Shown here piece by piece: positions 7,515 through 17,076 of a DNA stretch of 56,778 nt (the stretch's first letter is position 1; the number at the start of each line of letters is the position of its first letter). A model generated the notes under the pieces. The model ran no database searches and was not told where the DNA came from. It was given only the letters and a program-made list of their open reading frames with translations. Location of the stretch: assembly GCA_012521615.1 (NCBI GenBank), contig JAAYMA010000100.1, positions 1 to 56,778 on the forward strand, written 5' to 3'. Origin of the DNA: Clostridiaceae bacterium. Lineage in GTDB: Bacteria > Bacillota > Clostridia > DSM-8532. The position numbers and the translations under genes are program-made.

Positions 7515-8450
7515 TTACTTTCTGTTCAATACCTTCCGGGCTTTTTCCACTATATTATCAGGTGTTAACCCGTATTTTTCAATCAAATCTGCAGGCTTCC
7601 CTGATTTTCCGAAGACATCCTCAATGCCCACCATTTCTACAGGAACAGGGAAGTTTTTCACTAAAACTTCTGCTACGGCACTTCCCAGCCCGCCAATTAC
7701 ATTGTGTTCCTCACAAGTTACAATTGCTCCCGTTTCTTTCGCAGCTTTTATAATAATTTCAGCATCTATCGGTTTAATTGTATGAATATCAATAACCCTT
7801 GCGGATATACCTTCTTTTGCGAGCATCTCAGCAGCCTGGATAGCCTGAGATACCATGAAGCCGTTTGCAACAATGGCTACATCCTTACCATCCTTTATGG
7901 TTATACCTTTTCCTAATTCAAATTTTGTATCGGCCGAATAGATAACGGGTACATCCATTCTGCCGAATCTTAAATAAACCGGACCTACCATTTTTGCCGC
8001 CTGTTTCACAAGAGCGTTGGTAGAAACAGCATCTGCAGGTGAAACAACTGTCATTCCGGGAATGGAACGCATGAGGGCAATATCCTCTATAGCCTGATGT
8101 GAAGCACCATCCTCACCAACAGTTATCCCTGCATGAGTTGCGCCAATTTTTACATTGAGATGAGGATAGCCTATTGAATTTCTCACCTGATCGAAAGCCC
8201 TTCCTGCTGCAAACATAGCGAAGGTGCTTGCGAAAACAGTTTTTCCGCAGCTGGCCAATCCTGCTGCTATAGCCATCATGTTGGCTTCAGCAATTCCTAT
8301 ATTGAAATGTCTTTCAGGATATTTTTTCTTAAATTCACTTGTCTTTGTTGAGCCTGAAAGGTCTGCATCCAGAACCACTATATTTTCATCATGGCCTATT
8401 TCAGCAAGGGCCTGCCCATAAGCCACGCGGGTTGCTATTTTCTCGGACAT
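7515..8450 (-). CDS. Transketolase, C-terminal (pyrimidine/C domain) subunit
   Basis: A 311-residue protein covering the pyrimidine-binding and C-terminal domains of a split transketolase, a two-gene form common in Clostridia and Archaea. Visible are the DADLSGSTKT start, the FNIGIAEANMMAIAAGLA segment containing the catalytic Glu that activates thiamine diphosphate, the GEDGASHQAIEDIALMRSIPG segment, and the C-terminal EEHNVIGGLGSAVAEVL. With its partner it would interconvert C5 and C3/C6/C4 sugar phosphates in the non-oxidative pentose phosphate pathway. The start has GGAGG about 10 bases upstream, 44 bases after the N-terminal subunit gene. Specificity (transketolase rather than DXP-synthase-like) follows from the overall match. 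Confidence 0.93.
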   Translation of the reverse strand: MSEKIATRVAYGQALAEIGHDENIVVLDADLSGSTKTSEFKKKYPERHFNIGIAEANMMAIAAGLASCGKTVFASTFAMFAAGRAFDQVRNSIGYPHLNVKIGATHAGITVGEDGASHQAIEDIALMRSIPGMTVVSPADAVSTNALVKQAAKMVGPVYLRFGRMDVPVIYSADTKFELGKGITIKDGKDVAIVANGFMVSQAIQAAEMLAKEGISARVIDIHTIKPIDAEIIIKAAKETGAIVTCEEHNVIGGLGSAVAEVLVKNFPVPVEMVGIEDVFGKSGKPADLIEKYGLTPDNIVEKARKVLNRK

Positions 8451-8494
8451 TTTAAATATACCTCCGTTGCTTTTAATTATATAATTAGACTGAT

Positions 8495-9340
8495 TTAATT
8501 ATTTTCCAATCCGGAAAGATATTCATCCAATTCCTTTAAAGCTTGCTCGGCCTGTTCCTTTTTAGGCGCGCTTCCGTGCCATTGGGCCTGATTTTCCATA
8601 TAAGACACGCCCTTACCTTTTACAGAATGTGCGACAATCACTGTCGGCTTGTCTTTACAAGCTTTTGCGGCCTCGACTGCTTTTTCAATTTCATCAAAAT
8701 CATGAGCATTGATAGATATAACATTCCAGCCAAAAGCGGCAAACTTATCAGCAATGGGCTCGGGATTCATAACATCGGATATGTTTCCGTCAATCTGAAG
8801 GCCATTATAATCTACAAATGCAGTCAAATTATCAAGCTTATAATGAACCGCTGCCATTGCGGCTTCCCATACCTGGCCTTCTTCCAGCTCTCCATCACCA
8901 AGAGCTGCATAAACCCTGTAATTTTTCTTGTCAAGTTTTCCAGCCAAAGCCATGCCCACAGCAGCTGAAATTCCCTGTCCCAATGACCCTGTGGACATAT
9001 CCACTCCGGGCACCATTTCCATATTGGGGTGGCCTTCAAGATAGCTGTCAGCCTGTCTGAATCCTTTCAGATCTTCTACCGGGAAAAAACCCCTGTGAGC
9101 AAGAGTTGAATAAAGACCCGGAGAACAATGTCCTTTTGATAGCACAAACCTGTCCCGGTCAGGATCTTTGGGATTTTGAGGATCTACATTCATTTCTTTA
9201 AAGTACAGATAGGTTAAAATATCTGCCAGAGAAAGGGATCCTCCGGGATGACCGCTTCCCGCTGAAGCAACTGCCGTGATAATACCTTTCCTTATCATCG
9301 TAGCAGTTTTCTTAAGTTGTTTTTTCGTCATTTCGTCCAT
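8495..9340 (-). CDS. Transketolase, N-terminal (thiamine diphosphate-binding) subunit
   Basis: About 281 residues, the PP-domain half of a split transketolase. The thiamine-diphosphate/Mg motif GDGELEEGQVWEAA...FVDYNGLQ is present, as are the early GHPGGSLSLADIL and LSKGHCSPGLY segments that line the cofactor site. The ATG at 9340 (MDEMTKKQLKK) is preferred over an upstream start because GGGGGAG lies 8 bases before it and the extra 20 residues look non-coding. It is the first gene of the two-gene unit. A promoter lies in the short gap to yitT or further upstream; none was identified with confidence. Confidence 0.93.
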   Translation of the reverse strand: MDEMTKKQLKKTATMIRKGIITAVASAGSGHPGGSLSLADILTYLYFKEMNVDPQNPKDPDRDRFVLSKGHCSPGLYSTLAHRGFFPVEDLKGFRQADSYLEGHPNMEMVPGVDMSTGSLGQGISAAVGMALAGKLDKKNYRVYAALGDGELEEGQVWEAAMAAVHYKLDNLTAFVDYNGLQIDGNISDVMNPEPIADKFAAFGWNVISINAHDFDEIEKAVEAAKACKDKPTVIVAHSVKGKGVSYMENQAQWHGSAPKKEQAEQALKELDEYLSGLENN

Positions 9341-9426
9341 TATGGAACTCCCCCCTGCGATGGTTTTTATTAGTTTAAGTATACACCAAGAATAAAACAA
9401 GGTAAATGTAGGCTTACCCTATTTCC

Positions 9427-10332
9427 TTATTCGTCAATGGAAATGGGATTGAAACCTTCACCCATTACCTCTCTGACGTCGATTAGAAGGATAAAAGCTG
9501 TATCATCAACTTTTTTGACAATAGCCCTTACTGTAGGAATTTCCTCCCTTTTTACCACACACAAAAGAACAGTTTTGTCTTTTTTGCTGTACATTCCCAT
9601 CCCTTTAAGACCTGTTACCCCACGATCTACTTCTGTAAGAAGTCTTTGGGCGATCTCTTCATAATTATCGGAGATTATAAGAAGACCTTTTGCAAATTTC
9701 AGACCTTCCATATAGGCATCTATGGTTATTGTCGATATATATAAACAAATAGCAGTGTACAGACCAAGTTTAAAACTTCTGAAAGCAACAGTCGCAAAAA
9801 GTATAACAAATCCGTCAATAATCATCAAATATTGACCCAATGAATACCTTGGCCATAATTTTTTGAGAACTGCGGCAGCCAGATCTGTGCCGCCTGTAGT
9901 AGCGTTTTCTTTAAGAACTATTCCCAGACCCAAACCCATTATCGCTCCACCTATAATAGAGTTCAGAAGAAGATCCGGAACTGCCATGGTTTCATCAAAC
10001 TCTATGAAATATTGAATAAGTACATCAAATGACGGAGCAGATATGTCAATTAACAAAGACAGCAGTACAGCACCGAATGAAGACCTTATAAGAAACATCC
10101 TGCCGCGGCTTTTATATCCTGTAAGAAAAAGCGGAATGTTAAATGCAAGCATCAAAATACCGACAGGAATTTTTTCATCGACTAAATGATAGATTACTGT
10201 TGAAAGTCCCGATACACCTCCCGGGGCGAGTTTATAGGGAATCAGGAACAAATTCATTGAAATTGTGACGATCAAGCAGCCAAGTGCAATTTTAAAATAT
10301 GACTGCCATGGTATTTTTGAAAATTTGCCCAT
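9427..10332 (-). CDS. YitT-family membrane protein (DUF161 plus DUF2179)
   Basis: A 301-residue protein with five or six transmembrane helices in the first 200 residues, including LIPYKLAPGGVSGLSTVIYHL and KENATTGGTDLAAAVL, two glycine-rich loops typical of the family. A cytoplasmic DUF2179 domain follows (about 215-295, GVTGLKGMGMYSKKDKTVLLCVV). Function is unknown for almost all members; some have been linked to amino acid or vitamin handling. The start has GAGGGG about 10 bases upstream. It lies between rpmE, from which it is separated by a terminator, and the transketolase genes, with an 86-base gap to the latter. Confidence 0.85.
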   Translation of the reverse strand: MGKFSKIPWQSYFKIALGCLIVTISMNLFLIPYKLAPGGVSGLSTVIYHLVDEKIPVGILMLAFNIPLFLTGYKSRGRMFLIRSSFGAVLLSLLIDISAPSFDVLIQYFIEFDETMAVPDLLLNSIIGGAIMGLGLGIVLKENATTGGTDLAAAVLKKLWPRYSLGQYLMIIDGFVILFATVAFRSFKLGLYTAICLYISTITIDAYMEGLKFAKGLLIISDNYEEIAQRLLTEVDRGVTGLKGMGMYSKKDKTVLLCVVKREEIPTVRAIVKKVDDTAFILLIDVREVMGEGFNPISIDE

Positions 10333-10377
10333 ATTATTTTTACCCCTCTGGTGTAGTATATGAAAAAAACGAAAAAT

Positions 10378-10397
10378 AAACCGGGAAAACCCGGTTT
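10378..10397 (-). terminator. Rho-independent terminator of rpmE
   Basis: Arms AAACCGGG and CCCGGTTT around an AAAA loop, followed leftward by a T-rich run. It lies just after the L31 gene. Confidence 0.85.
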
Positions 10398-10425
10398 AAA
10401 GCTATTTTTATCAAGTACTTCAGAC

Positions 10426-10626
10426 TTATTCAAGACCATATTTCCTCTTAAATTTATCAACACGGCCTGTTGAGTCAACAAGCTTCTGCTTGCCGGTAAA
10501 AAACGGATGACACTGTGAACAAATTTCTACACGTAATTCTTTTTTGGTAGAACCTGTTTCAAAAGTGTTACCACATGCACAACGAACAACAGCCTCACCG
10601 TATTCTGGATGGATACCTTTCTGCAT
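10426..10626 (-). CDS. rpmE: 50S ribosomal protein L31, zinc-binding form
   Basis: A 66-residue large-subunit ribosomal protein. It starts [22 protein letters not shown] and carries the CxC...CSQCHPFF cysteine set that binds zinc in C+ type L31, then the conserved [22 protein letters not shown] tail. The ATG at 10626 is preferred (AGGTGA about 6 bases upstream) over a GTG three codons earlier that overlaps the ribosome-binding site. It is flanked by its own promoter and terminator, so it is monocistronic. In other Firmicutes the Cys-containing L31 is swapped for a Cys-free paralog under zinc limitation; no paralog is seen here. Confidence 0.96.
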   Translation of the reverse strand: MQKGIHPEYGEAVVRCACGNTFETGSTKKELRVEICSQCHPFFTGKQKLVDSTGRVDKFKRKYGLE

Positions 10627-10655
10627 GGTTTTCACCTCGCTTAAATGACGTTAAC

Positions 10656-10684
10656 TTTATAATACTTAACTTTAATAATTGCAA
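10656..10684 (-). promoter_or_regulatory. rpmE promoter (sigma-A type)
   Basis: Reading leftward, TTGCAA (10679-10684), a 17-base spacer and TATAAA (10656-10661) lie about 30-60 bases before the L31 start. Confidence 0.6.
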
Positions 10685-10741
10685 CTCTAAAAAAGCGCCG
10701 GTCAGTATTTTATCATAATACCAAATATAATGCAAGCAAAA

Positions 10742-12697
10742 CTACTTGTATAACATATCAAAACCGTTCTTGTCCCTCAGGGCAAAGGCTGTATTGATGC
10801 CACTGATGAATTCCTCATTGGTTTTGGTGTTCATAAGCCTGCTTATAATCATTTCGGTAACATCTGCAGTTCCCACATTACTCATAGCCTTACGGATAGC
10901 CCATATTCCTTCAAGCTCCTTCTGAGAAAGCAGCAGCTCCTCACGCCGTGTACCGGAACGGTTTATGTCTATTGCAGGGAAAATTCGTTTTTCAGAAAGC
11001 CTTCTGTCCAAATGCAGCTCCATATTACCCGTTCCTTTAAACTCCTCATAGATTACATCGTCCATACGGCTGCCCGTATCTATAAGAGCAGTAGCTATAA
11101 TAGTAAGGCTTCCTCCATTTTCGATATTTCGTGCCGAACCGAAAAATCTTTTAGGTTTATGGAGTGCTCCCGGGTCAAGACCACCTGACAAAGTCCTTCC
11201 TGTAGGAGGAATAGTAAGGTTATATGCCCTTGCCAGACGAGTGATACTGTCCAGGAGTATAACAACATCTTTTTTATGTTCTACAAGGCGCTGAGCCCTT
11301 TCAAGAACCATCTCCGCAACTTTGATATGATGTTCCGGAAGCTCATCAAAGGTTGAATATATAACTTCACCCTTTATGGACCGCTGCATATCTGTAACTT
11401 CTTCCGGTCTTTCATCTATAAGAAGAACAATGACTTCTATATCAGGATATTTTGTCGTAATAGCATTGGCGATTTTCTTAAGAAGGATTGTCTTACCGGC
11501 TTTAGGCGGCGATACTATAAGACCACGCTGTCCTTTCCCGATAGGTGCTATCAAATCTATCAGACGGGTTGACAGCTCCTTCGGATCCATTTCAAGAGTT
11601 ATCCGATTGTCAGGATAAATTGGGGTAAGCTGATCAAATGGACGGCGTCTCAAAGCTACTTCCGGGTCATCACCATTTACCGAAGTTACATATAGCAAAG
11701 CCTGAAACTTTTCGCCTTCTTTCTGAATTCTTCCTTTGCCGACTATTTTATCACCGGTTTTTAAATTAAATCTGCGAATCTGGGACGGAGAAACATAGAT
11801 ATCTTTAGGTCCGGAAAGATAATTTTCGCCTCTTAAAAAACCATATCCATCGGGAAGCACTTCGAGAATTCCAGAGACAGGATTGTCGCTTTCCAACTTG
11901 GAAAGATCCCTGATTTTAGGATGTTTAAAAGTCTTGCTCTCTCCCTCAGCCGGACTTTCTGATGTCTCTTCTTCTTTTGCTTCAGTTTTCTCGCTGTCTT
12001 TTTTTTCAGCCTGGGTTAATTCTTCTTTATCTGAAGCTGCATCTTCTTTTACTTCCTTCTGTTCTTTCCCTTTATCCTGTTCAGTTTCACCTTCTTCCTG
12101 AACAGTTATTTCATCTTTATCCTTTTTTTCAGCACTGTCAGTTTCAGAAGCTCCGGCCTCTTCTTTTTTATCATCCAATTCTATATCATCTTTTTTCTTT
12201 CTGCGGGTACGCGTTGATTTTCGCACAGTGACTGCTTCTGCACTATCGGTTTTAAGCTCTCCTTCAGATGCTTCTTCCGAAGGCCCGGCCTGATCTGTTT
12301 CCTCTTTTGGCGCTACTGCCTCTGCATTTTCTGAAGATTTCTTTTTAGGACGCCCTCTCTTTTTGGCAGGCTCCTTTGCCTCTTTATCTTTTTCTTTTTT
12401 GTCTGATTCTTCTGCAGACTTTTCCTCGGGTTCGGCTGCATCTTCTTTGATTAAATCTTCTTTGATTTCATCTTTTTTAATTTCATCTTTTTCAGATTTT
12501 ATATCTGAAACTTTTTTTAATTCTTCCTTTATATCTGTATCAGCTTCAGACAAATCAACAGTTCCCTCGCCTGAACTTAATATAAAATCAATCAGTTCCT
12601 GTTTTTTAAGTCTTGAAAAGCCTTTAAGCCCCAGCATCTTGGCTATATACCTGAGATCTGCTATTGTTTTTTTCTCAAGAATAGACCTGTCCTTCAT
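10742..12697 (-). CDS. rho: Transcription termination factor Rho with long charged insert
   Basis: Hexameric RNA helicase that ends transcription, 651 residues against about 420 in E. coli. Rho_N is at 4-44. Residues 45-265 are an insert almost entirely of E, K, D, S and A, predicted disordered. It contains an AT-hook-like KKRGRPKKK (112-120) and a basic patch [11 protein letters not shown] (159-169). The cold-shock RNA-binding domain is at about 275-345 ([10 protein letters not shown]). The ATPase domain has Walker A SPPKAGKT (396-403), followed by [16 protein letters not shown] and the R-loop/arginine-finger region to the end. The start has AAGGCGGTG close upstream. Acidic/basic N-terminal inserts are known in Rho of some bacteria and affect RNA binding. 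Confidence 0.96.
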   Translation of the reverse strand: MKDRSILEKKTIADLRYIAKMLGLKGFSRLKKQELIDFILSSGEGTVDLSEADTDIKEELKKVSDIKSEKDEIKKDEIKEDLIKEDAAEPEEKSAEESDKKEKDKEAKEPAKKRGRPKKKSSENAEAVAPKEETDQAGPSEEASEGELKTDSAEAVTVRKSTRTRRKKKDDIELDDKKEEAGASETDSAEKKDKDEITVQEEGETEQDKGKEQKEVKEDAASDKEELTQAEKKDSEKTEAKEEETSESPAEGESKTFKHPKIRDLSKLESDNPVSGILEVLPDGYGFLRGENYLSGPKDIYVSPSQIRRFNLKTGDKIVGKGRIQKEGEKFQALLYVTSVNGDDPEVALRRRPFDQLTPIYPDNRITLEMDPKELSTRLIDLIAPIGKGQRGLIVSPPKAGKTILLKKIANAITTKYPDIEVIVLLIDERPEEVTDMQRSIKGEVIYSTFDELPEHHIKVAEMVLERAQRLVEHKKDVVILLDSITRLARAYNLTIPPTGRTLSGGLDPGALHKPKRFFGSARNIENGGSLTIIATALIDTGSRMDDVIYEEFKGTGNMELHLDRRLSEKRIFPAIDINRSGTRREELLLSQKELEGIWAIRKAMSNVGTADVTEMIISRLMNTKTNEEFISGINTAFALRDKNGFDMLYK

Positions 12698-13214
12698 AAT
12701 ACACCGCCTTGTATAACAAATAGTTACTGTTTTAAATTATTCTTTCAGAAAATTTAATGCTCTCAGTAAAGCAGAAAAATGGTTTTTATATTTACTATCT
12801 ATAATCAACTGCAAATAGCATTTTCTATAATTAGAAAACACCGCACCGAGTCTTACTGATTAACCTCCTGGGCTAAAACAATTTTTTATCATCAGAATTA
12901 ATTTAACTCAATCAAACAAATATTTGGGAATTAATTTAAGTCGTATGACAAAATGTCATTTACATCTATAAAATGGATATTCAATATCATAATATTCTAA
13001 TTCCATAATTTAAATTCTTCTCAGTGGGAAATAATGCAGATATGAGCGCCATTAACTGCTATAATATATCAATTTATTCAATACTTTGTCAAGCACTAGT
13101 AAGTAATTTTTATGAGTTTGTTATACTAAAAAATGTTTTTACTGGCACTTTGTCGAGGCAGGGTAAATATTCTATTAAATTTTACCATAAAAAATGTGTT
13201 TTGCCAATTAAAAA
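12698..13214 (-). other. Long intergenic region, probable rho leader
   Basis: 517 bases without a gene. A promoter-like TTGACA (13087-13092) and TATATT (13063-13068), spaced 18, point toward rho. This would give a leader of about 360 bases. Inside are a small hairpin ATGACA-TTT-TGTCAT and a direct repeat of TTAAATTAATTC about 35 bases apart. A ribosome-binding-site-like AGGAGG near 12868 has no start codon behind it. Rho leaders are autoregulated by premature termination in some bacteria. No terminator for dnaX is obvious. Confidence 0.45.
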
Positions 13215-14933
13215 TTAATCTTTTATTGTCAAATCTATGTTGTTTTTTGACGCAAAATTTTTCAGATCTTCTAAAAATTTTTCTTCCTGGGTATTTTCAT
13301 CGGATCCAGTGCCGACCTGGCTGCTGATTGATTGTTCGTCGGTGATTTTTACAGCTACATCGATGCCCATAACTCTTAAAAAGGACTCTTTTATTACTTC
13401 GACACTTTCATTTCGACTCAGCACTGTCTTTTTAAGACCATCATCACTTGATACGATTATCAAAGCTGTGTTCCTATCGGTTAGAATACACTCTGTGTCA
13501 AGTAAATATGCATATACCTTCATTTTTTTCCGTGCCCGTATATCATTGATTATCTGCGGCCATTCTTTAAGGGTATTCACTTTCCCGATATTTATGCTGC
13601 CCTTTGTGTCCGGGGATAATTCCTTATCTTTTTCTTCAGTAAGTAATCTGTCAATCTTGTTTTCTTTTTTTATGGAATCTGCATCAGAAATATTTTTTGC
13701 AGATTGTTTAAGTTCGGTTTTTTGAGAATTTACATTTACTGAACTTATCTTTTTTTCAAGCTGAACAATTCTTGCTTCCAACCTGCTGATAGTTTCATTT
13801 ATTAAAAACTCAGGTGTATTTGAAACCTGTTCTTTCGACTTGACCGGAACACCTGAACACAGTTTTACCAGTGCCACTTCGAAAAGAATGCGCTGGTTTT
13901 CTGACCATTTTAATTTTCCCTCAGTTTCTGAAAGTTCTTTGATAATATTTATAATTTGATCCAACTCGATATTTGCTGCATTTTCTCTTAAAACAGTCAA
14001 TTCCTCTTCATCGAGCTCTATTAGCTTTTCTGCCTCCCCGCCTGTTTTGCATAACATTAGATTTCTGAACCACTCGATAAGTTGATTGCAAATATTCAAT
14101 AAATCTTTGCCTTCATCCATTGAAGTCTTTATACAATTTAAAGCACTTTCAATATCTCTGCTGATAATAGATCCTGCCAATAAATTCACCGCTTCTGATG
14201 CGGCAAGCCCTGAAATTTCAGCTACATCCTCACGGGTAATCCTCTCTTTTCCAAGAGAGATACATTGGTCAAGAAGACTGATAGCATCACGCATGCCCCC
14301 CTGGGAAAGACGGGCAATCAAATTAAGAGCACTGTCATCGGCAGAAAAGCCAGCATCTATAACTATTGTTTTCAGCCTGGACGCTATTCCGGCTATTGAT
14401 ATTCTTTTAAAATCAAATCTCTGACAGCGTGACAGGATTGTAGCAGGTATCTTCTGCGGTTCTGTTGTTGCAAGTATGAAGATAACATACTGAGGAGGCT
14501 CCTCCAGCGTCTTGAGCAGTGCATTGAAAGCTCCTGTAGAAAGCATATGAACCTCATCAATTATATATACTTTATATCGGGCTACGGCCGGAACATACAT
14601 AACAGCCTCTCTGATTTCCCGAACATCATCCACACCATTATTTGAAGCCGCGTCTATCTCAACTACATCCATAATGGAATTATCCAGGATTCCTTTACAT
14701 ACACTGCATTCATTGCAGGGATTTCCCCGGGATGGATTAAGACAGTTTACTGCCCGTGAAAATATTTTCGCCATCGTAGTCTTTCCAGTACCTCGGGTAC
14801 CGCAAAAAAGATAGGCATGACTGATTGTATTTTTTATTACACTGTTTTTAAGTGTGGTTACAATATGCTGCTGTTCTACAACATCATCAAAAGTAACCGG
14901 TCTCCATTTGCGGTATAGCGCCACATGCGCCAT
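13215..14933 (-). CDS. dnaX: DNA polymerase III subunit gamma/tau
   Basis: Clamp-loader ATPase of the replisome, 572 residues. Walker A GTRGTGKT (45-52), zinc cysteines C64, C73, C76 and C79, Walker B IIDEVHML and the arginine-finger SRC motif (168-170) are all present. The C-terminal 200 residues are the less conserved tau part. At codons 421-423 (ATA AAA AAA G) there are seven consecutive A; a -1 shift there reads four codons (R K Q D) and stops, giving a 427-residue gamma-sized product. The SRP RNA gene lies upstream, as in Bacillus, but the usual downstream partners (ybaB/yaaK, recR) are absent. Confidence 0.95.
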   Translation of the reverse strand: MAHVALYRKWRPVTFDDVVEQQHIVTTLKNSVIKNTISHAYLFCGTRGTGKTTMAKIFSRAVNCLNPSRGNPCNECSVCKGILDNSIMDVVEIDAASNNGVDDVREIREAVMYVPAVARYKVYIIDEVHMLSTGAFNALLKTLEEPPQYVIFILATTEPQKIPATILSRCQRFDFKRISIAGIASRLKTIVIDAGFSADDSALNLIARLSQGGMRDAISLLDQCISLGKERITREDVAEISGLAASEAVNLLAGSIISRDIESALNCIKTSMDEGKDLLNICNQLIEWFRNLMLCKTGGEAEKLIELDEEELTVLRENAANIELDQIINIIKELSETEGKLKWSENQRILFEVALVKLCSGVPVKSKEQVSNTPEFLINETISRLEARIVQLEKKISSVNVNSQKTELKQSAKNISDADSIKKENKIDRLLTEEKDKELSPDTKGSINIGKVNTLKEWPQIINDIRARKKMKVYAYLLDTECILTDRNTALIIVSSDDGLKKTVLSRNESVEVIKESFLRVMGIDVAVKITDEQSISSQVGTGSDENTQEEKFLEDLKNFASKNNIDLTIKD

Positions 14934-15044
14934 TTACCATCACTTCCCTCAATATTCAATAAATTAAGAATAATATTAAAGAACAAATACCTTATGTAGA
15001 AAAAGTTTAACAGTTAAAACTCAAATGTGCAAGGACAGATACAA

Positions 15045-15070
15045 ATAAAAAAACGAGGCTTTCCACCTCG
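15045..15070 (-). terminator. Terminator of the SRP RNA gene
   Basis: Hairpin CGAGG...CCTCG with TGGAAAG between the arms (15054-15070), followed leftward by a run of T. It is placed directly after the SRP RNA 3' end. Confidence 0.85.
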
Positions 15071-15084
15071 CTGTTATTGGATTT

Positions 15085-15353
15085 AAGCCGTGCACCTGTC
15101 TTCGACAGACAAGTATAAACGTCCCATGTGCAAGTATACTCAAACCAGGCTGGCTTGCGGCACACCCAGAGTCACGCTTACCGCTGCTTCCTTCCGGACC
15201 TGACGGGGTTCACGCTTCTAAGTTGCGCAAGACCCGATTCTCATTGCACCTTGCAGCATAACTGCTTTACACTTGTAAGCCTCTGACAGGAATTCAACTC
15301 CGCTATAGCGGATTGCGGATGCAGGGCACCGCTACCTCCCCGTCTAGCACGGC
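15085..15353 (-). ncRNA. ffs: Signal recognition particle RNA, large bacterial type (scRNA)
   Basis: About 269 nt, the size of the Bacillus scRNA with Alu domain. The 5' part reads GGGGAGGTAGCGGTGCCCTG, matching the Alu-domain start. The S-domain hairpin contains GTCAGGTCCGGAAGGAAGCA, the near-invariant Ffh-binding loop. The 3' part has the GTGCCGCA and CAGGTGCACGG segments that pair back with the 5' end. It has its own promoter and terminator and lies upstream of dnaX on the same strand, as in Bacillus. Ends are estimated from pairing to within a few bases. Confidence 0.95.
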
Positions 15354-15360
15354 AACGTTT

Positions 15361-15389
15361 ATTATATAGCATTTTGTGACGCAACGCAA
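15361..15389 (-). promoter_or_regulatory. SRP RNA promoter
   Basis: Reading leftward: TTGCGT (15384-15389), a 17-base spacer and a perfect TATAAT (15361-15366), with the RNA starting about 8 bases later. Confidence 0.7.
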
Positions 15390-15417
15390 CAAAAATAACT
15401 CAGTAAGATTTGGGAGT

Positions 15418-17076
15418 TTATATTTTGCTGTCCCGTGCACGTATTTCAGTACGGCGTATTTTGCCGCTTATTGTTTTCGGAAGTTCATCAACAAACTCGA
15501 CCACCCGGGGGTATTTGTACGGAGCAGTGTGAGTTTTGACATAGTTCTGAATTTCAACCTTCAATTCCTCCGAAGGCTCATATCCTTTTGCAAGAACAAT
15601 AGTAGCCTTAACTACATTGCCCCGAATTGGGTCGGGAACACCCGTAACTGCACATTCCAATACCGACGGATGTTCCATAATGACACTTTCAACTTCAAAA
15701 GGTCCTATGCGGTATCCTGAGGACTTTATAATATCGTCGGTTCTACCCACGTACCAAAAATAGCCGTCCTCATCCCTCCAGGCCGTATCGCCGGTGTGGT
15801 ACAAGCCATTATGCATGACCTGGCCGGTTCTTTCTTCATCCCGGTAGTATCCAATCATAAGCCCGACAGGTTTTTCGCCATCCAGGCGAAGAACTATTTC
15901 ACCTGTCTGACCGGGTTCCACACTGTTCCCTTCTTCATCCACCAAATCAACATTATATGCAGGGGAAGGCCTGCCCATGGAACCAGGTTTGGGTCTCATC
16001 CATTTGGCAGTAAACAGTGTCAAAGTAGTCTCTGTCTGTCCGAACCCCTCCATCAGCTCAATTCCGGTCATTTCCTTAAACTTGTTGAATACTTCAGGAT
16101 TAAGTGCCTCACCTGCCGTGGTACAATATTTTAAAGAAGACAGATTGTATTTCGACAGGTCTTCTTTTATAAGGAAACGGTAAATTGTAGGTGGTGCACA
16201 TAAAGTGGTCACCTTATATTTTTCGATACGCTTTAATAATTTATCAGAATCGAATCTGTCAAAATCATAGGTGAATACCGCAGCTCCCGCAAACCATTGG
16301 CCATAGAGTTTTCCCCATACAGCTTTGGCCCATCCCGTCTCGGCAACAGTTAAATGAAGCCCGTCAGGATCTGCATTATGCCAGTATACAGCAGTTACAA
16401 TATGGGCTAAAGTATAGTAATGATTATGAGCCACCATTTTGGGCATTCCGGTAGTTCCGGATGAAAAATACAACACCATCATATCTTCAGCTTTAGGTCC
16501 GGCTTCCCCTTTTGGCCTCTCAAATTCAGGAGCATTTTTTAAACCCTCTTCAAAGCTGAGCCATCCATCCCTGGTCTTTCTTATCATAATCTTTATTGAC
16601 AGGGTTTCAGTTTCTTTCTGGGCTTCATCCACAAAATCGGCAATTTCTCCATCGGGAGTACATATAACTGCCTTAATGCTCGCGGCCTTGATTCTGTATA
16701 CCAAATCATTTGTCAAAAGCTGATTGGTTACAGGTATAGCCACTGCACCTATTTTATGAAGTGCCATCATGCAGTACCACCATTCATAGTGGCGTTTTAG
16801 AATAAGCATTACCGCATCACCTTTTTTGATGCCAAGGCTCATAAAATAGGCGGCAGCTTTGTCACTGTATATTTTCATATCGGAGAAAGTAATGAATTTT
16901 TCATCACCCTGGTCATTGCACCATACCATTGCCAGCTTATCGGGATTATCCCTTGCAATTCTGTCCACCACATCATAAGCGAAATTGAAGTATTCATCTT
17001 TCTTGTAATCTATTTTTACAACTTCTCCCCTGTCGTTTAAGGTTTCAACGATAAATTCTTTATAAAGTGCTGACAT
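15418..17076 (-). CDS. AMP-forming acyl-CoA synthetase (AcsM / medium or branched-chain type)
   Basis: A 552-residue ANL-superfamily ligase that would activate a carboxylic acid with ATP and CoA. Visible are the P-loop LYFSSGTTGMPKMVAH, the motif EGFGQTETT, YHTGDTAW, the hinge GRTDDIIKSSGYRIGPFEVES and the C-terminal catalytic lysine motif PKTISGKIRR. It resembles AcsM-like synthetases acting on medium-chain, branched or aromatic acids rather than acetate-specific Acs (shorter, about 550 against 650). The ATG at 17076 overlaps the regulator stop codon in TGATG and has GGGAGG 8-9 bases upstream. It is thus translationally coupled and under the T-box. Its substrate is unknown; a branched-chain acid is inferred from the isoleucine specifier. 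Confidence 0.88.
   Translation of the reverse strand: MSALYKEFIVETLNDRGEVVKIDYKKDEYFNFAYDVVDRIARDNPDKLAMVWCNDQGDEKFITFSDMKIYSDKAAAYFMSLGIKKGDAVMLILKRHYEWWYCMMALHKIGAVAIPVTNQLLTNDLVYRIKAASIKAVICTPDGEIADFVDEAQKETETLSIKIMIRKTRDGWLSFEEGLKNAPEFERPKGEAGPKAEDMMVLYFSSGTTGMPKMVAHNHYYTLAHIVTAVYWHNADPDGLHLTVAETGWAKAVWGKLYGQWFAGAAVFTYDFDRFDSDKLLKRIEKYKVTTLCAPPTIYRFLIKEDLSKYNLSSLKYCTTAGEALNPEVFNKFKEMTGIELMEGFGQTETTLTLFTAKWMRPKPGSMGRPSPAYNVDLVDEEGNSVEPGQTGEIVLRLDGEKPVGLMIGYYRDEERTGQVMHNGLYHTGDTAWRDEDGYFWYVGRTDDIIKSSGYRIGPFEVESVIMEHPSVLECAVTGVPDPIRGNVVKATIVLAKGYEPSEELKVEIQNYVKTHTAPYKYPRVVEFVDELPKTISGKIRRTEIRARDSKI

Noticed and set aside
11883-12716. Plus-strand Ser/Leu/Phe-rich reading frames opposite rho
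   Set aside because: They are mirror images of the Glu/Lys-rich insert of Rho, which has few stop codons on the other strand; no ribosome-binding sites or families.
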